From contig NZ_FNVD01000003.1 of assembly GCF_900108275.1 (NCBI RefSeq), forward strand, positions 124,001 through 188,000: 64,000 nt of DNA, given 5' to 3'. The position numbers and the translations under genes are program-made. The notes under the pieces were generated by a model. The model worked only from the letters and a program-made list of their open reading frames with translations, ran no database searches and had not been told where the DNA came from. The DNA comes from Jhaorihella thermophila (GTDB lineage: Bacteria > Pseudomonadota > Alphaproteobacteria > Rhodobacterales > Rhodobacteraceae). This document shows positions 1-9,813 of the stretch, piece after piece (position 1 is the stretch's first letter; each line of letters begins with the position of its first letter).

Positions 1-179
1 GCCCGCCTGCAATGCGTGGATCACCATGCCCGGCATCTTGCCAGCCCCGTTTTCCTCACCCCTGCGGGACTTTAGCCGAACACCGCCCCTGCCCCAAACG
101 GTTTCCGTCCCGGCAATGCTGGACGCCGAGGCGGGCGCGCTCTAGGCTGTCGGGCAACCACGAATCCGCCAGAGCAGAG

Positions 180-1931
180 ATGACAGAGACCCCCGCGAAA
201 CCCTATCAGGTGCTTGCCCGCAAATACCGGCCCGAAACATTCGCCGATCTGGTCGGGCAGGACGCGATGGTGCGCACGCTGAAGAACGCCTTTGCCGCCG
301 ACCGGATCGCGCAGGCCTTCATCATGACCGGCATTCGGGGCACCGGCAAGACGACCACCGCGCGGATCATCGCCAAGGGGATGAACTGCATCGGGCCGGA
401 CGGCACCGGCGGGCCGACAACCGAACCCTGCGGCCAGTGCGAACATTGCGTGGCGATCAGCGAGGGCCGCCATGTGGACGTGCTGGAGATGGACGCGGCC
501 AGCCGCACCGGCGTGAACGACATCCGCGAGATCATCGACAGCGTGCGCTATCGGGCGGCCAGCGCGCGCTACAAGATCTACATCATCGACGAGGTTCACA
601 TGCTGTCCAACAGCGCCTTCAACGCGCTGCTGAAGACGCTGGAAGAGCCGCCCGAGCATGTGAAGTTCATCTTTGCCACGACCGAGATCCGCAAGGTGCC
701 GGTCACGGTGCTGAGCCGCTGCCAGCGGTTCGACCTGCGCCGGATCGAACCGGAGGAGATGATCAAGCTCTTGCGCCGGATCGCCGATGCCGAGGGGGCA
801 AAGATCACCGACGACGCGCTGGCGCTGATCACGCGCGCGGCCGAAGGGTCGGCGCGGGACGCGACGTCTCTGCTGGATCAGGCGATCAGCCACGGCGCGG
901 GCGAAACCACCGCCGATCAGGTCCGCGCCATGCTGGGGCTGGCCGACCGGGGCCGGGTTCTGGACCTGATGGACATGATCCTGCGCGGCGACGCGGCAGG
1001 CGCCCTGACGGAACTGGGCGCGCAATATGCCGAGGGCGCCGACCCGATGGCGGTGCTGCGCGATCTGGCCGAGATCACGCATTGGGTGTCGGTGGTCAGG
1101 ATCACCCCGGACGCGGCCGAGGATCCCACGATTTCGCCCGACGAACGGGCGCGCGGGGTGCAGATGGCCGAACGCGTGCCGATGCGGGTGCTCACGCGCA
1201 TGTGGCAGATGCTGCTGAAGGCCCTGGAAGAGGTCGCGGTCGCGCCCAACGCCATGATGGCGGCCGAGATGGCGATCATCCGCCTGACCCATGTGGCCGA
1301 CCTGCCCAGCCCCGAGGAGCTGGTGCGCAAGCTGCAGGACAGCCCGCCCCCGCCCGTGTCCCCCGGCCCCGGCGGGGGCGGCGGGATGACGGCGGGCGCA
1401 ACCGGCCCCGCCCCGGCGCAGGGGCGCGCGCCCCTCTCCGGCGGAGGCGGCGGGTCCGCCGTGACGGCGCTCGCGCAGGATGCCGAAACCGCGCTGGCGC
1501 GGTTCCCGACCTTCGGCCACGTCATCGAGCTGATCCGCGCCAACCGCGACGTAAAACTTCTGGTCGAGGTGGAAACCTGCGTGCGGCTGGTGTCCTACCA
1601 GCCGGGGCGCATCGAGTTCGAACCGTCCGACGACGCCCCCCGCGATCTTGCCCAACGGCTGGGCGCGCGGCTTCAGGCCTGGACCGGCAACCGCTGGGCG
1701 ATCAGCGTCGTCGCCGAGGGCGGCGCCCCCACCATCGCCGAGGAACGCGATGCCGAAGCGAGCGCCCTGCGCGCCCGCGCCGCGGAACACCCGCTGGTGC
1801 AGGCGGTGCTGGCCCGGTTCCCCAAGGCCCGGATCACCGAAATCCGCACGCCGGAACAGTTGCAGGCCACCGCGCAGGCCGAAGCCCTGCCCGAGGTCGA
1901 GGACGAATGGGATCCGTTCGAGGATCTCTGA
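180..1931 (+). CDS. dnaX: DNA polymerase III subunit gamma/tau
   Basis: Clamp-loader ATPase subunit that organises the replicative polymerase III holoenzyme. The protein has 583 residues from the ATG at 180. An AAA+ domain carries the P-loop GIRGTGKTT near residues 51-59, a zinc-binding cysteine cluster ending in CGQCEHC near 83-90, and the Walker B-like IDEVHML near 136-141. A Gly/Pro-rich linker lies around residues 390-430, followed by the tau-specific C-terminal part. The open frame extends upstream to position 12, but that extension is Arg/Pro-rich and unlike DnaX; MTETPAKPYQVLARKYRP is the usual N-terminus. It is followed at short distance by ybaB and recR, the standard bacterial recombination/replication trio. 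No slippery frameshift site for a separate gamma form was looked for in detail. Confidence 0.96.
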   Translation: MTETPAKPYQVLARKYRPETFADLVGQDAMVRTLKNAFAADRIAQAFIMTGIRGTGKTTTARIIAKGMNCIGPDGTGGPTTEPCGQCEHCVAISEGRHVDVLEMDAASRTGVNDIREIIDSVRYRAASARYKIYIIDEVHMLSNSAFNALLKTLEEPPEHVKFIFATTEIRKVPVTVLSRCQRFDLRRIEPEEMIKLLRRIADAEGAKITDDALALITRAAEGSARDATSLLDQAISHGAGETTADQVRAMLGLADRGRVLDLMDMILRGDAAGALTELGAQYAEGADPMAVLRDLAEITHWVSVVRITPDAAEDPTISPDERARGVQMAERVPMRVLTRMWQMLLKALEEVAVAPNAMMAAEMAIIRLTHVADLPSPEELVRKLQDSPPPPVSPGPGGGGGMTAGATGPAPAQGRAPLSGGGGGSAVTALAQDAETALARFPTFGHVIELIRANRDVKLLVEVETCVRLVSYQPGRIEFEPSDDAPRDLAQRLGARLQAWTGNRWAISVVAEGGAPTIAEERDAEASALRARAAEHPLVQAVLARFPKARITEIRTPEQLQATAQAEALPEVEDEWDPFEDL

Positions 1932-2021
1932 TGACAGGCCACGTCCAGGCGCCCAGCCCTTGTGCCGGGGCCGCCGCGCCCGTATCTAGGCGCAAACGCG
2001 TTCCACCACAGGAGACCGGAC

Positions 2022-2366
2022 ATGCTGAAAGGTTTGGGCCAGCTTGGCGACATGGCCAAGATGATGAAGGCCGCGCAGGAAATGCAGCAGAAGATGGCGC
2101 AGCTGCAGGAAGAGATGCACAACCTGCTGGTCACCGGCGAATCCGGGGCCGGGCTGGTCAAGGCCACCTGCACCGCCAAGGGCGAACTGAAGTCGCTGGA
2201 CATCGACCCGTCGATCTTCAACGCCGAGGACAAGGAAGTGGTCGAGGATCTGATCCTGGCCGCGATCAAGGACGCCCAGACCAAGGCCACCGAGAAGGTG
2301 CAGGAGGAAATGGGCAAGCTGACCGAGGGCATGGGCCTGCCCAAGGACATGAAGCTGCCCTTCTGA
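2022..2366 (+). CDS. ybaB: YbaB/EbfC family nucleoid-associated protein
   Basis: Small DNA-binding nucleoid-associated protein of 114 residues, usually a homodimer. The N-terminus is a Met/Gln-rich helix ([17 protein letters not shown]), followed by the short beta-sheet core with the typical [16 protein letters not shown] segment. The start at 2022 is preceded by AGGAG at 2010-2014. It lies between dnaX and recR, the conserved order in many bacteria, which supports the call. Its exact role is not settled in the family. Confidence 0.94.
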   Translation: MLKGLGQLGDMAKMMKAAQEMQQKMAQLQEEMHNLLVTGESGAGLVKATCTAKGELKSLDIDPSIFNAEDKEVVEDLILAAIKDAQTKATEKVQEEMGKLTEGMGLPKDMKLPF

Positions 2367-2406
2367 GGAGTCCGGGCGGGCACCAGAGCCCCGCCCGCCA
2401 TGCGAC

Positions 2407-3000
2407 ATGAGCGCCAGCCGCGAAATCGAGGATCTGATCGAACTGATGGCCCGTCTGCCGGGCCTCGGCCCCCGGTCGGCGCGGCGCGCGGTGCTGCACC
2501 TGATCCGCAAGCGGGGGGCACTGCTGGCGCCGCTGGCACAGGCCATGCAGCAGGTCGCCGATTCCGCCCGCGAATGCCTCAACTGCGGCAATATCGGCAC
2601 CTCGGACATCTGCGACATCTGCGCCTCCGAAAAACGCGCGACGGGCGAACTGTGCGTGGTCGAGGACGTTTCGGACCTGTGGGCGATGGAACGCGCCGGC
2701 GTGTTCAAGGGCCGCTATCACGTCCTTGGCGGCACGCTGTCGGCGCTGGATGCGGTGGGGCCCGAGGATCTGCGCATCCCGCGCCTCGTGGAGCGTATCG
2801 GCACCGAAGGCATCACCGAGGTGATCCTTGCGCTCAACGCCACCGTGGACGGCCAGACCACCGCCCATTACATCGCCGACCAGTTGCAGGGCCGGGTGCG
2901 GCTGACCTCGCTGGCGCAGGGTGTGCCGATCGGCGGCGAGCTGGACTATCTGGACGACGGCACCATCTCGGCCGCGCTGCGCGCGCGCCGGGAATTGTGA
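2407..3000 (+). CDS. recR: Recombination mediator protein RecR
   Basis: RecR works with RecF and RecO to load RecA at gaps. The protein has 197 residues, the normal length. It has an N-terminal helix-hairpin-helix region ([18 protein letters not shown]), a four-cysteine zinc finger ([16 protein letters not shown], about residues 58-73) and a Toprim domain that starts at [14 protein letters not shown]. It begins about 40 bases after ybaB and is probably co-transcribed with dnaX and ybaB. Confidence 0.96.
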   Translation: MSASREIEDLIELMARLPGLGPRSARRAVLHLIRKRGALLAPLAQAMQQVADSARECLNCGNIGTSDICDICASEKRATGELCVVEDVSDLWAMERAGVFKGRYHVLGGTLSALDAVGPEDLRIPRLVERIGTEGITEVILALNATVDGQTTAHYIADQLQGRVRLTSLAQGVPIGGELDYLDDGTISAALRARREL

Positions 3001-3056
3001 ACGCCCCGCCCCGGAAACCGTCGGTGCCGCGACCGCCAAGCCCATGGAATATCAGC

Positions 3057-3866
3057 ATGAATGACGCCTCAGACCGATGGTTCAACGACTGCGTGGCCGC
3101 GCTCAACGACCCGCGCAACCAGCGCGTCTGGTCGATCATCGTCACCGTGTTCGGCGACCTCGCCCAACGCCCCGGCGACCGTCTGAGCGGCGCGGCACTG
3201 TCGCGGATCATCGAACCGCTGGGCGTCCGCCCCGAGGCGATCCGCGTCGCCCTGCACCGGCTGCGCAAGGACGGCTGGCTGGAAAGCGCGCGCGAGGGCC
3301 GCGAAAGCCGGCATTTCCTGACCGAGTTCGGCCGCGCCCAAAGCGCCGCCGTCACCCCGCGCATCTATGACCGCGCGCCCGTGGTGGCCGAACGCTGGCA
3401 CGCACTGATCGCCGGCAATGCGGATGGCGTGGCCGCGCTGCGCGAGTTGTTGCCGGCCGAGAATTACATCGGCGTGGGCGACACCGTGGCGCTGGGCGAA
3501 GGGCCACTGCCTGGGAACACGAACGGCCTTCTCGGTCTCGAGATCGGCGCCCTGCGGGTGCCGGACTGGCTGCGGGCGTCAATCATCCCGCCGGACCTGA
3601 ACGCGGCCTGCAGGGATCTGATGCGGTCATTGGAACAGGCCGACGCGCTGGTGCCCTCCGCCGGGGCGGCCTCGCCCCTGCAGACGGCCACGCTGCGCAC
3701 GCTGATCGTGCACCGCTGGCGCCGCGTGGTGTTGCGCCACCCCGATCTGCCGGCTGACTTCTACCCCGCCGATTGGCCCGGCGCGAAGTGCCGCGAACGC
3801 GTGTTCCGCCTGCTCGATCGCCTGCCACGCCCGCCGATCCCGGAAATCGAGGCCGCGGCCTCTTGA
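3057..3866 (+). CDS. PaaX-family transcriptional regulator
   Basis: 269-residue protein with an N-terminal winged-helix region (LSGAALSRIIEPLGVRPEAIRVALHRLRKDGWL) and a C-terminal part typical of PaaX-like repressors, including the RVFRLLDRLP segment close to the end. PaaX represses phenylacetate degradation genes and responds to phenylacetyl-CoA. No paa catabolic gene is in this window, so the target here is unknown. The start at 3057 (MNDASDRWFND) is the first in-frame ATG after recR. Family membership is fairly sure; the physiological role is not. Confidence 0.8.
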   Translation: MNDASDRWFNDCVAALNDPRNQRVWSIIVTVFGDLAQRPGDRLSGAALSRIIEPLGVRPEAIRVALHRLRKDGWLESAREGRESRHFLTEFGRAQSAAVTPRIYDRAPVVAERWHALIAGNADGVAALRELLPAENYIGVGDTVALGEGPLPGNTNGLLGLEIGALRVPDWLRASIIPPDLNAACRDLMRSLEQADALVPSAGAASPLQTATLRTLIVHRWRRVVLRHPDLPADFYPADWPGAKCRERVFRLLDRLPRPPIPEIEAAAS

Positions 3867-3871
3867 ACCGG

Positions 3872-4564
3872 TTACGCCCCGGTCAGCCGCCCCGCGGCGT
3901 GGTCGCTGGCGTCGGTCACCTCGTCCAGCGCGGCCTGCAGGCTCAGCCGCAGCCGCTCCATTTCCTCCTCGCTGGGCTTGCGCGGGACGGTTTCCCGCCA
4001 TTCCCGGCACATCAGCACGCCCTTGCTGAAAGGCGTGGGCAGCCACATCCTGTCCCACGTGGGAAACTCCAGCACCCGGTTGGCGGAAAACGACACCACG
4101 AACACCCGGCATCCCGAACTGCGTGCCCACACCAGCGGCACGGTCGAAGCGATCCGTGCCGGACCGCGCGGCCCGTCGGTGGCGATCCCGATGGAATAGC
4201 CGTCGCGGATCTTGCCCAACACCTCGCGCGAGAGCGCGACATGGCGCTTGTGACTGGACATCGCGATTGTGTCGAAACCGAACCGCGCCTGCACCTGCCC
4301 CGCCAGCCGCCCCGCCCGCGCCGAGGAGGTCAGCGTGCAGATCCGGCCCAGCGACACGTCGAACAGCCAGGGCGACATCATCAGCCGCTGGTGCCATAGC
4401 GCCACGATCACCGGCTCGCCCGCGCGCAGAGCCTCGTCCATCGGCTCGAACCCGATGCGGTCCCAGCTCGAGCTGTCATGGGCAAAGCGGATCCACGCCG
4501 CGATCAGCCCCTCGACCGAGCGGTTGAACCATGCGCTGTCCGCGATCTTCTTTCTCAGGCTCAT
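3872..4564 (-). CDS. DUF374-type lysophospholipid acyltransferase family protein
   Basis: 230-residue protein beginning MSLRKKIADSAWF. It has a hydrophobic N-terminal helix and the features of the DUF374 branch of acyltransferases: an ALWHQRLMMSP segment with the candidate catalytic His, an SSARAGRLAG segment, and the TDGPRGPARIA block. Such proteins are thought to acylate lipid A or phospholipids at the inner membrane. The frame stays open upstream through the tRNA-Trp gene, so that extension is not real; an alternative ATG lies at 4606. It converges with the paaX-like gene, with 5 bases between the stops. Confidence 0.83.
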   Translation of the reverse strand: MSLRKKIADSAWFNRSVEGLIAAWIRFAHDSSSWDRIGFEPMDEALRAGEPVIVALWHQRLMMSPWLFDVSLGRICTLTSSARAGRLAGQVQARFGFDTIAMSSHKRHVALSREVLGKIRDGYSIGIATDGPRGPARIASTVPLVWARSSGCRVFVVSFSANRVLEFPTWDRMWLPTPFSKGVLMCREWRETVPRKPSEEEMERLRLSLQAALDEVTDASDHAAGRLTGA

Positions 4565-4692
4565 CTGCTCAGGGCGCGTGCGATTGTTCCTGTCGGCCGT
4601 GTTCATACTGCACCCGTCCGCCCGCGCAAGTGCAGTGGCATGCGATTTCCTCTTGCCCCTGCCGCGCGGGTGGCTTAGATCGTGCGCGCAAC

Positions 4693-4768
4693 AGGGGTAT
4701 AGCTCAGTTGGTAGAGCGACGGTCTCCAAAACCGTAGGTCGCGGGTTCGAATCCTGCTGCCCCTGCCA
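4693..4768 (+). tRNA. tRNA-Trp (anticodon CCA)
   Basis: A 76-base cloverleaf with an encoded 3' CCA. The acceptor strands AGGGGTA and TGCCCCT pair with one G-T wobble. The D-arm starts TAGCTCAGTTGGTAGAGC, the anticodon CCA is at 4726-4728 in the loop CTCCAAA, and the T-arm has GGTTCGAATCC. In many alphaproteobacteria this tRNA precedes secE-nusG; here it is followed by the type I secretion genes instead. Confidence 0.97.
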
Positions 4769-4930
4769 TCTCTTCCCCTGCATTGCTTTCCGCGTCACGC
4801 AGACTCAGGCGAATCCTGTCGACGATGGGTTTCCTTCACCGTGAATGTCCGTCCAAAAAAAAATTCTGAGACATTTCTACCAATTGAGGCATAATGGAAC
4901 CCTTAGGGTCACCCCAAAAGGCGTTGTGTC

Positions 4931-6313
4931 TTGGCATCTTGTCGTTTGTTTCTCATTGCACTTGCCGTTGCTCTGATCTCTTCCGGGCCGCCGACTCTTG
5001 CGCATGACATCCGGGATTCGGTTCGCACCGCGCTGGCCTCGAACCCGAAGATGCGGGCGCGGGACGCGGCGGTGCGCGCGGCGGCCTTCGACCTGCTCGA
5101 AACCCGCGGCAGCTACATGCCCACCGTGTCCATCTTTGGCACGATCGGCCCGGAATACGTGGACGACCCCGGCGGCCTGACGCCGTCCGACAATGCGCAT
5201 ACCAAGAACGCCCGCGAGATTGGCATCGTGGCCCGGCTGCCAGTGTTCGACGGGCTGCGCCGGGCCAACACCGTCTATGCCCGCGCCGCGCGGCTGGACC
5301 GCGAGATGTTCGCCTTTCTCGACGCCTCGGAAACCATGTCGCTGACAGTCGCGCAGGCCCATATCGACGTGGCCCGGCTCGAGGCGCTCATGCGGATCGC
5401 GCGGGACCACCTGAACCGCCATCTCGAAATCTCGCGCCAGGTCGAAGAGCTGGTGACTGGCGGGCGCCTGCCGCTCAGCGACCAGCTTCAGGCCGAAACA
5501 CGGGTCGAAGCCGTGCGGATCACCATCAGCGACCTGGAACGCGACCTGGACCTTGCCAGGGCACGCTATCTGGAGCTGGTCGGCATCCCGCCGCGAGCCC
5601 CGCTGACCACGCCGGCGATCCCGGCCCTGCCGCGCAGCCGCGATGCCATGATCCGAACTGCGGTGCGCAACAATTTCCGCATTCGCAGCGCGCAGGCCAA
5701 CGTGGACGCGCGCAAATTCGAACGCAACATCGCCGAGGCCGACTATCTGCCGCAGGTTTCTGTCAACGCTGGCGCTTCGGTGGGGCGGGATCTCGATGGT
5801 TCCAGCGGCGACGAAAGCCGCGTCTTCGTCGGCGTGACGCTGGACTGGCAGATTTTCAGCGGAGGCCGGACCGAACGGCGCCTGGCGTTGATCGAGCGGC
5901 AGAACGAGGCGCTCTATGACCGCATGGCGATCATCCGCGAAGTCGAACGGTTGGCTGGCGAGGCCTGGAGCCGGCACCAGTCGTACCAGCGAGTCGCCGA
6001 TCTGGCGGCGCGGCAGGTGGCGACCAACCGCGAACTGGTGGATCAGTATCTGGTCGAGTTCAACGCGGCGACCCGCAGCCTGCTGGACGTGCTCATCGCC
6101 GAGACCGAACTGTTCCACGCGCGCCTGACCCAGTTGAATGCGCGGGCCGGGGCGCTGTTCAGCGCCTACCGCATTCTTGCCGCCGAAAGTCGGCTGGCCG
6201 AACATTTCGGGATCGACCGCACCGGCGAACTTCTCGCCCTCGAAGTCCGAGCCACGGAAACGCAAAAACCGTTCAGCGTCATCGACAAGGCCCGGCCGGT
6301 CGTGGATAAATGA
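4931..6313 (+). CDS. TolC-family outer-membrane channel of a type I secretion system
   Basis: 460-residue outer-membrane efflux protein. The start is read as TTG at 4931, with AAGG about ten bases upstream. The N-terminus is a clear signal peptide (LFLIALAVALISSGPPTLA), with cleavage likely before HDIRDSVRTAL. The rest has the two repeated OEP units with long helices and the typical NFRIRSAQANVDARK and GVTLDWQIFSGG segments, as in TolC/LapE. The stop overlaps the start of the ABC exporter gene (ATGA at 6310-6313), so the three export genes form one operon. The product should bridge the periplasm and outer membrane for the exporter and HlyD adaptor. Confidence 0.92.
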   Translation: MASCRLFLIALAVALISSGPPTLAHDIRDSVRTALASNPKMRARDAAVRAAAFDLLETRGSYMPTVSIFGTIGPEYVDDPGGLTPSDNAHTKNAREIGIVARLPVFDGLRRANTVYARAARLDREMFAFLDASETMSLTVAQAHIDVARLEALMRIARDHLNRHLEISRQVEELVTGGRLPLSDQLQAETRVEAVRITISDLERDLDLARARYLELVGIPPRAPLTTPAIPALPRSRDAMIRTAVRNNFRIRSAQANVDARKFERNIAEADYLPQVSVNAGASVGRDLDGSSGDESRVFVGVTLDWQIFSGGRTERRLALIERQNEALYDRMAIIREVERLAGEAWSRHQSYQRVADLAARQVATNRELVDQYLVEFNAATRSLLDVLIAETELFHARLTQLNARAGALFSAYRILAAESRLAEHFGIDRTGELLALEVRATETQKPFSVIDKARPVVDK

Positions 6314-8490
6314 ACCGGTCGGTGGCCGGGGCCGCCCCTGCTCGGCCCGCCGCGCCAGCGGCCGAGGACGAGCGCCTCGATCCGCCGCTGCGGCTGGTGC
6401 GCTGGTTCGCCGCGTTTCACGGCCGCCCCTTCACCGCCGCCGCGGTTCTCGCGCGGCTGCCGGCGGGTGCGAATCTTGCCCGGCCCGATGATCTGGAATT
6501 GGCGCTGGCGGCGCTGGGTCTGAAGACCCGCAGCCATCGGGCCGACCTGCGACGTCTTGATCCGGCGGTGCCGCCTTGTATCGCGTTTCGCCACAAGGGC
6601 AGCCCGGTGGCCGTGGTCTCGATCACCCCCGCGCGCGGGTCGGTCGAACTGTTCGACCCCGAAACCGGCCTGACCGAGCATCACCCGATGCGGGTATTCC
6701 GCCGCCGAATCGCGCCAGATCTGCTGCTGGTGGCACCTGAAGAGGATCAGCGGACCCGCCCCGGCGCCCCCCCGGCGCCGACCGCCGCGGCCGACCGGCA
6801 CTGGTTCTGGGGGCCGGTGCGCGACAACTGGCGCGGCTGGGCACAGGTGGTGCTGGCGACACTGCTCATCAATCTGATGGCGCTGGCGCTGCCGCTTTTC
6901 GTGATGAACGTTTATGATCGGGTGATCCCGACCTTCTCGACCGTGACGCTGTGGACTCTGGCGATCGGGGTCGGGCTGGCGATCGCGCTGGACCTGCTGT
7001 TGCGGCTGTTGCGGGCGGGACTGCTGGAACGGATCAGCCGGCGGGTCGATCTCAGGGCGGCCTCGGCGCTGTTTCGGCAGGCTCTGAACCTGCGGCTGCT
7101 GGACCGGCAGGACGGCGCGGCCTCACTGGCCAGCCGGATCCGGGAATATGAGGCGGTGCGCGAGCTGTTTGCCTCGACCTCGTTCGTGGCGGCGGTGGAC
7201 CTGCTGTTCGTCGGGCTGTTCATCGGCGTTCTGGCGATCGTCGTCGGCCCGCTGGCCTGGGTGCCGCTGGGGGCGATGGCGGTGATTTTGACGCTGGCGC
7301 TGCTGGCGCAGATCCCGATGGCCCGCACCGCCGATACCGCCGGAGACGTGGCCGCGCGCCGTCTGAACGTGCTGGCCGAGGCGCTGGGCGGCGTGCTCAC
7401 GGTCAAGGCGCTGAATGCCGAACCGGTGATGCAGCGCGAATGGGAACGGGCGGTGGCCGCCTCGGCCCGGCTGAACGGCCGGGCGCGGGTCTGGGCCAAT
7501 TTCGTGCAAAGCGCGACGCTGGCGGTGCAGCAGCTGACCAGCATCGTGATCGTGGCTTGGGGCGTCTATCTGGTTGTCGATGGAACGATCTCGGTCGGCG
7601 CGCTGATTGCCGCGAACATCCTTGCCTCGCGCGCGCTGGCGCCGCTGGCGCTGATCGCCCAGACAGTGTTTCGGGCCCAGTATGCGCGCAAGTCGCTGGG
7701 CGCGCTGGACGCGATCATGCAGACCCCGACCGAAAGCACCCAGGCTGTTCGGTCCGGGCTGCGGGTGCGCAGGGGCGAGGTGTCGCTGCGCGATGTGGAT
7801 TTCACCTGGCCGGGCGCCGCCACCCCGGCGCTGCGGGGCGTGTCGCTGGACATCCCGGCCGGGGCACGGGTGGCTCTGTTGGGCCGAGTCGGGTCCGGCA
7901 AATCGACGCTGGGCAAGATGCTGGCGGGGCTGATCGCGCCCGATACTGGCACGGTGCTGATCGACAGCCACGGTGCGAGCCATTACGACCCGGCCGAACT
8001 GCGCGCCGGCATCGGCTATCTGCCGCAATCGCCCGAGTTCTTCACCGGCACCCTGCGCGAGAACCTTCTGATCGGGCGCCCCGACGCTACGCAGGACGAA
8101 ATCGACCGGGCGCTCTACCTGTCCGGCCTCGACGATTTCGTGGCCGCTGCGCCCGAGGGGCTGGCGCTTTTCATCGGCGACCGGGGCGCGCGGCTGTCAG
8201 GCGGGCAGGCGCAGGCGCTGTCGCTGGCGCGGCTGCTGATCCGGCGGCCCCGGCTGATGTTCCTCGACGAACCCACCAACTCGATGGACCAGGAAATGGA
8301 GGCGCGGGTCTGCCGCCGCCTGGACCGTGATCTGGGCCGCGACTGCGGGCTGATCCTCTGCACCCACCGCCAGCCGCTTGCGGTGATCGCGGATCGTTAT
8401 GCCGTCCTTGATGCCGGGCGCAAGGTGCTGGACGGCCCCCGCGCCGAGGTGACGGCGGCGCTGTCGGCGGCGCCTGCGGGGGGCGGATAG
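6310..8490 (+). CDS. Type I secretion ABC transporter, permease fused to ATPase (LapB/RtxB-like)
   Basis: 726-residue inner-membrane exporter. The N-terminal ~150 residues resemble a C39-peptidase-like domain but show no catalytic Cys near the start, so it is probably a substrate-docking domain rather than a protease. A six-helix ABC transmembrane domain follows (about 170-450; LPLFVMNVYDRVIPT is typical of LapB/RtxB exporters). The nucleotide-binding domain has Walker A GRVGSGKST near 526-534, signature LSGGQ near 629 and Walker B LMFLDEPT near 649-656. It overlaps the TolC-like gene by four bases and the HlyD gene starts on the next base after its stop, which indicates tight co-translation. 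Confidence 0.93.
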   Translation: MNRSVAGAAPARPAAPAAEDERLDPPLRLVRWFAAFHGRPFTAAAVLARLPAGANLARPDDLELALAALGLKTRSHRADLRRLDPAVPPCIAFRHKGSPVAVVSITPARGSVELFDPETGLTEHHPMRVFRRRIAPDLLLVAPEEDQRTRPGAPPAPTAAADRHWFWGPVRDNWRGWAQVVLATLLINLMALALPLFVMNVYDRVIPTFSTVTLWTLAIGVGLAIALDLLLRLLRAGLLERISRRVDLRAASALFRQALNLRLLDRQDGAASLASRIREYEAVRELFASTSFVAAVDLLFVGLFIGVLAIVVGPLAWVPLGAMAVILTLALLAQIPMARTADTAGDVAARRLNVLAEALGGVLTVKALNAEPVMQREWERAVAASARLNGRARVWANFVQSATLAVQQLTSIVIVAWGVYLVVDGTISVGALIAANILASRALAPLALIAQTVFRAQYARKSLGALDAIMQTPTESTQAVRSGLRVRRGEVSLRDVDFTWPGAATPALRGVSLDIPAGARVALLGRVGSGKSTLGKMLAGLIAPDTGTVLIDSHGASHYDPAELRAGIGYLPQSPEFFTGTLRENLLIGRPDATQDEIDRALYLSGLDDFVAAAPEGLALFIGDRGARLSGGQAQALSLARLLIRRPRLMFLDEPTNSMDQEMEARVCRRLDRDLGRDCGLILCTHRQPLAVIADRYAVLDAGRKVLDGPRAEVTAALSAAPAGGG

Positions 8491-9813
8491 ATGTTCGGAC
8501 AGAACGCGGAAGAGATGTTCGTGAACAATCCCGGCGCCTCCGTGCATGGTCAGACCGCGCGCGGCGCCGGCGTCCTGTTGCTGGCGATCGCCGCGGCGGT
8601 CGGCGCCTTCCTGCTCTGGGCGGCGACTCGCGAGCTCGAGGAATACACCCGCGGTCAGGGCCAGGTGGTCCCGTCGAGCCGCGTTCAGGTCGTGCAAAGC
8701 CTCGAAGGGGGCATCGTCCGCAGCATCGAAGTGAACGAAGGCGACCTGGTCGAGCGCGGCGACGTGATCATGCAGATCGACGATACGCGGTTCGCCTCGG
8801 AACTGGGCGAACTGAGACAGCGGCGCGGCGCGCTTCTGGCCGAGCGGTTGCGGCTTCAGGCCGAAGCGGCCCTTGCCGACGAGCTGCGCTTTCCCGCCGA
8901 ACTCGCGGCCGAGAACCCGCGTGCGGTGGCGGCCGAGCGCGAGGTGTTCGAGACCCGCCGCCAGCAGCTGACCCATGAGCTGCAGTTGCGGCAGGACCGA
9001 CTGCGCCAGCGGCAAAGCGAACTGGCCGAACTGCAAGCCCAGCAGCTCAAGCGCAGCAAGATGATCCGACCCTTGCGCGAAGAGGTCGCGCTGACCGAAC
9101 AGATGACGAAATCCGGCGCCGTGCCGCGGATCGAACTATTGCGCCTGAGCTCGAAACTGGCGGCTCTGGAAGGCGATCTCGAGGTTGGCAAGGCCACCAG
9201 GGCGCGGCTCGAGGCGGCGATCGAACAGGCCCGGACCGAGATCGGAGTGGCAAGGTCGGGCTACGTTCTGGCGGCGCGACAGCGGCTGGCCGAGTTGCAG
9301 GTCGAACTGGCAGTGGTCGAGGAAACGCTGCGCGCCGCCCGCGACCGCGTCGCCCGCACCCGGATCCGCGCGCCGGTGCGCGGTGTCGTGAATGCGCTTG
9401 GGGTCACGACGCTGGGTGCGGTGGTCAGCCCCGGCCAGTCACTGGCCGAAATCGTGCCCGCCGATGACGGGCTGGTGATCGAGGCCAACCTGCGCCCGGC
9501 CCACGTGGCCTTCGTCAAGCCGGGGGCCGAGGTGTCGGTCAAGGTCACGGCCTATGACTATCTGATCTATGGCGACCTGAAGGGCCGGGTGGCGCGGATC
9601 GGAGCGGACACGGTTGCCTCGTCAGATGGCACGGAGTTCTTCCGCGTGATGATCGAAACAGACCGCAAGCATTTGGGAACCGAAGACAATCCGCTGCCGA
9701 TCTCGCCGGGGATGGTGGCGACGGTGGACATCCTGACCGGCCGCAAGACGGTTCTGGATTATTTGCTGAAACCGATCCGGCGGGGCCAATACGAGGCGCT
9801 GCGCGAGCGCTGA
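8491..9813 (+). CDS. HlyD-family type I secretion membrane fusion protein
   Basis: 440-residue periplasmic adaptor. One transmembrane helix lies near residues 26-43 (GVLLLAIAAAVGAFLLW), followed by the RGQGQVVPSSRVQVVQSLEGG lipoyl-type segment. A long charged coiled coil spans about 110-280, and a C-terminal barrel carries the family signature region RIRAPVRGVVNALGV. It connects the ABC exporter to the TolC-type channel. The gene starts directly after the exporter stop and ends one base before the stop of the convergent cyclase gene. Confidence 0.92.
   Translation: MFGQNAEEMFVNNPGASVHGQTARGAGVLLLAIAAAVGAFLLWAATRELEEYTRGQGQVVPSSRVQVVQSLEGGIVRSIEVNEGDLVERGDVIMQIDDTRFASELGELRQRRGALLAERLRLQAEAALADELRFPAELAAENPRAVAAEREVFETRRQQLTHELQLRQDRLRQRQSELAELQAQQLKRSKMIRPLREEVALTEQMTKSGAVPRIELLRLSSKLAALEGDLEVGKATRARLEAAIEQARTEIGVARSGYVLAARQRLAELQVELAVVEETLRAARDRVARTRIRAPVRGVVNALGVTTLGAVVSPGQSLAEIVPADDGLVIEANLRPAHVAFVKPGAEVSVKVTAYDYLIYGDLKGRVARIGADTVASSDGTEFFRVMIETDRKHLGTEDNPLPISPGMVATVDILTGRKTVLDYLLKPIRRGQYEALRER

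Noticed and set aside
72-1790. Long minus-strand open frame opposite dnaX (572 codons)
   Set aside because: High-GC antisense shadow; translation is His/Arg/Gly/Pro-rich with no family resemblance, while the plus strand is unmistakably DnaX.
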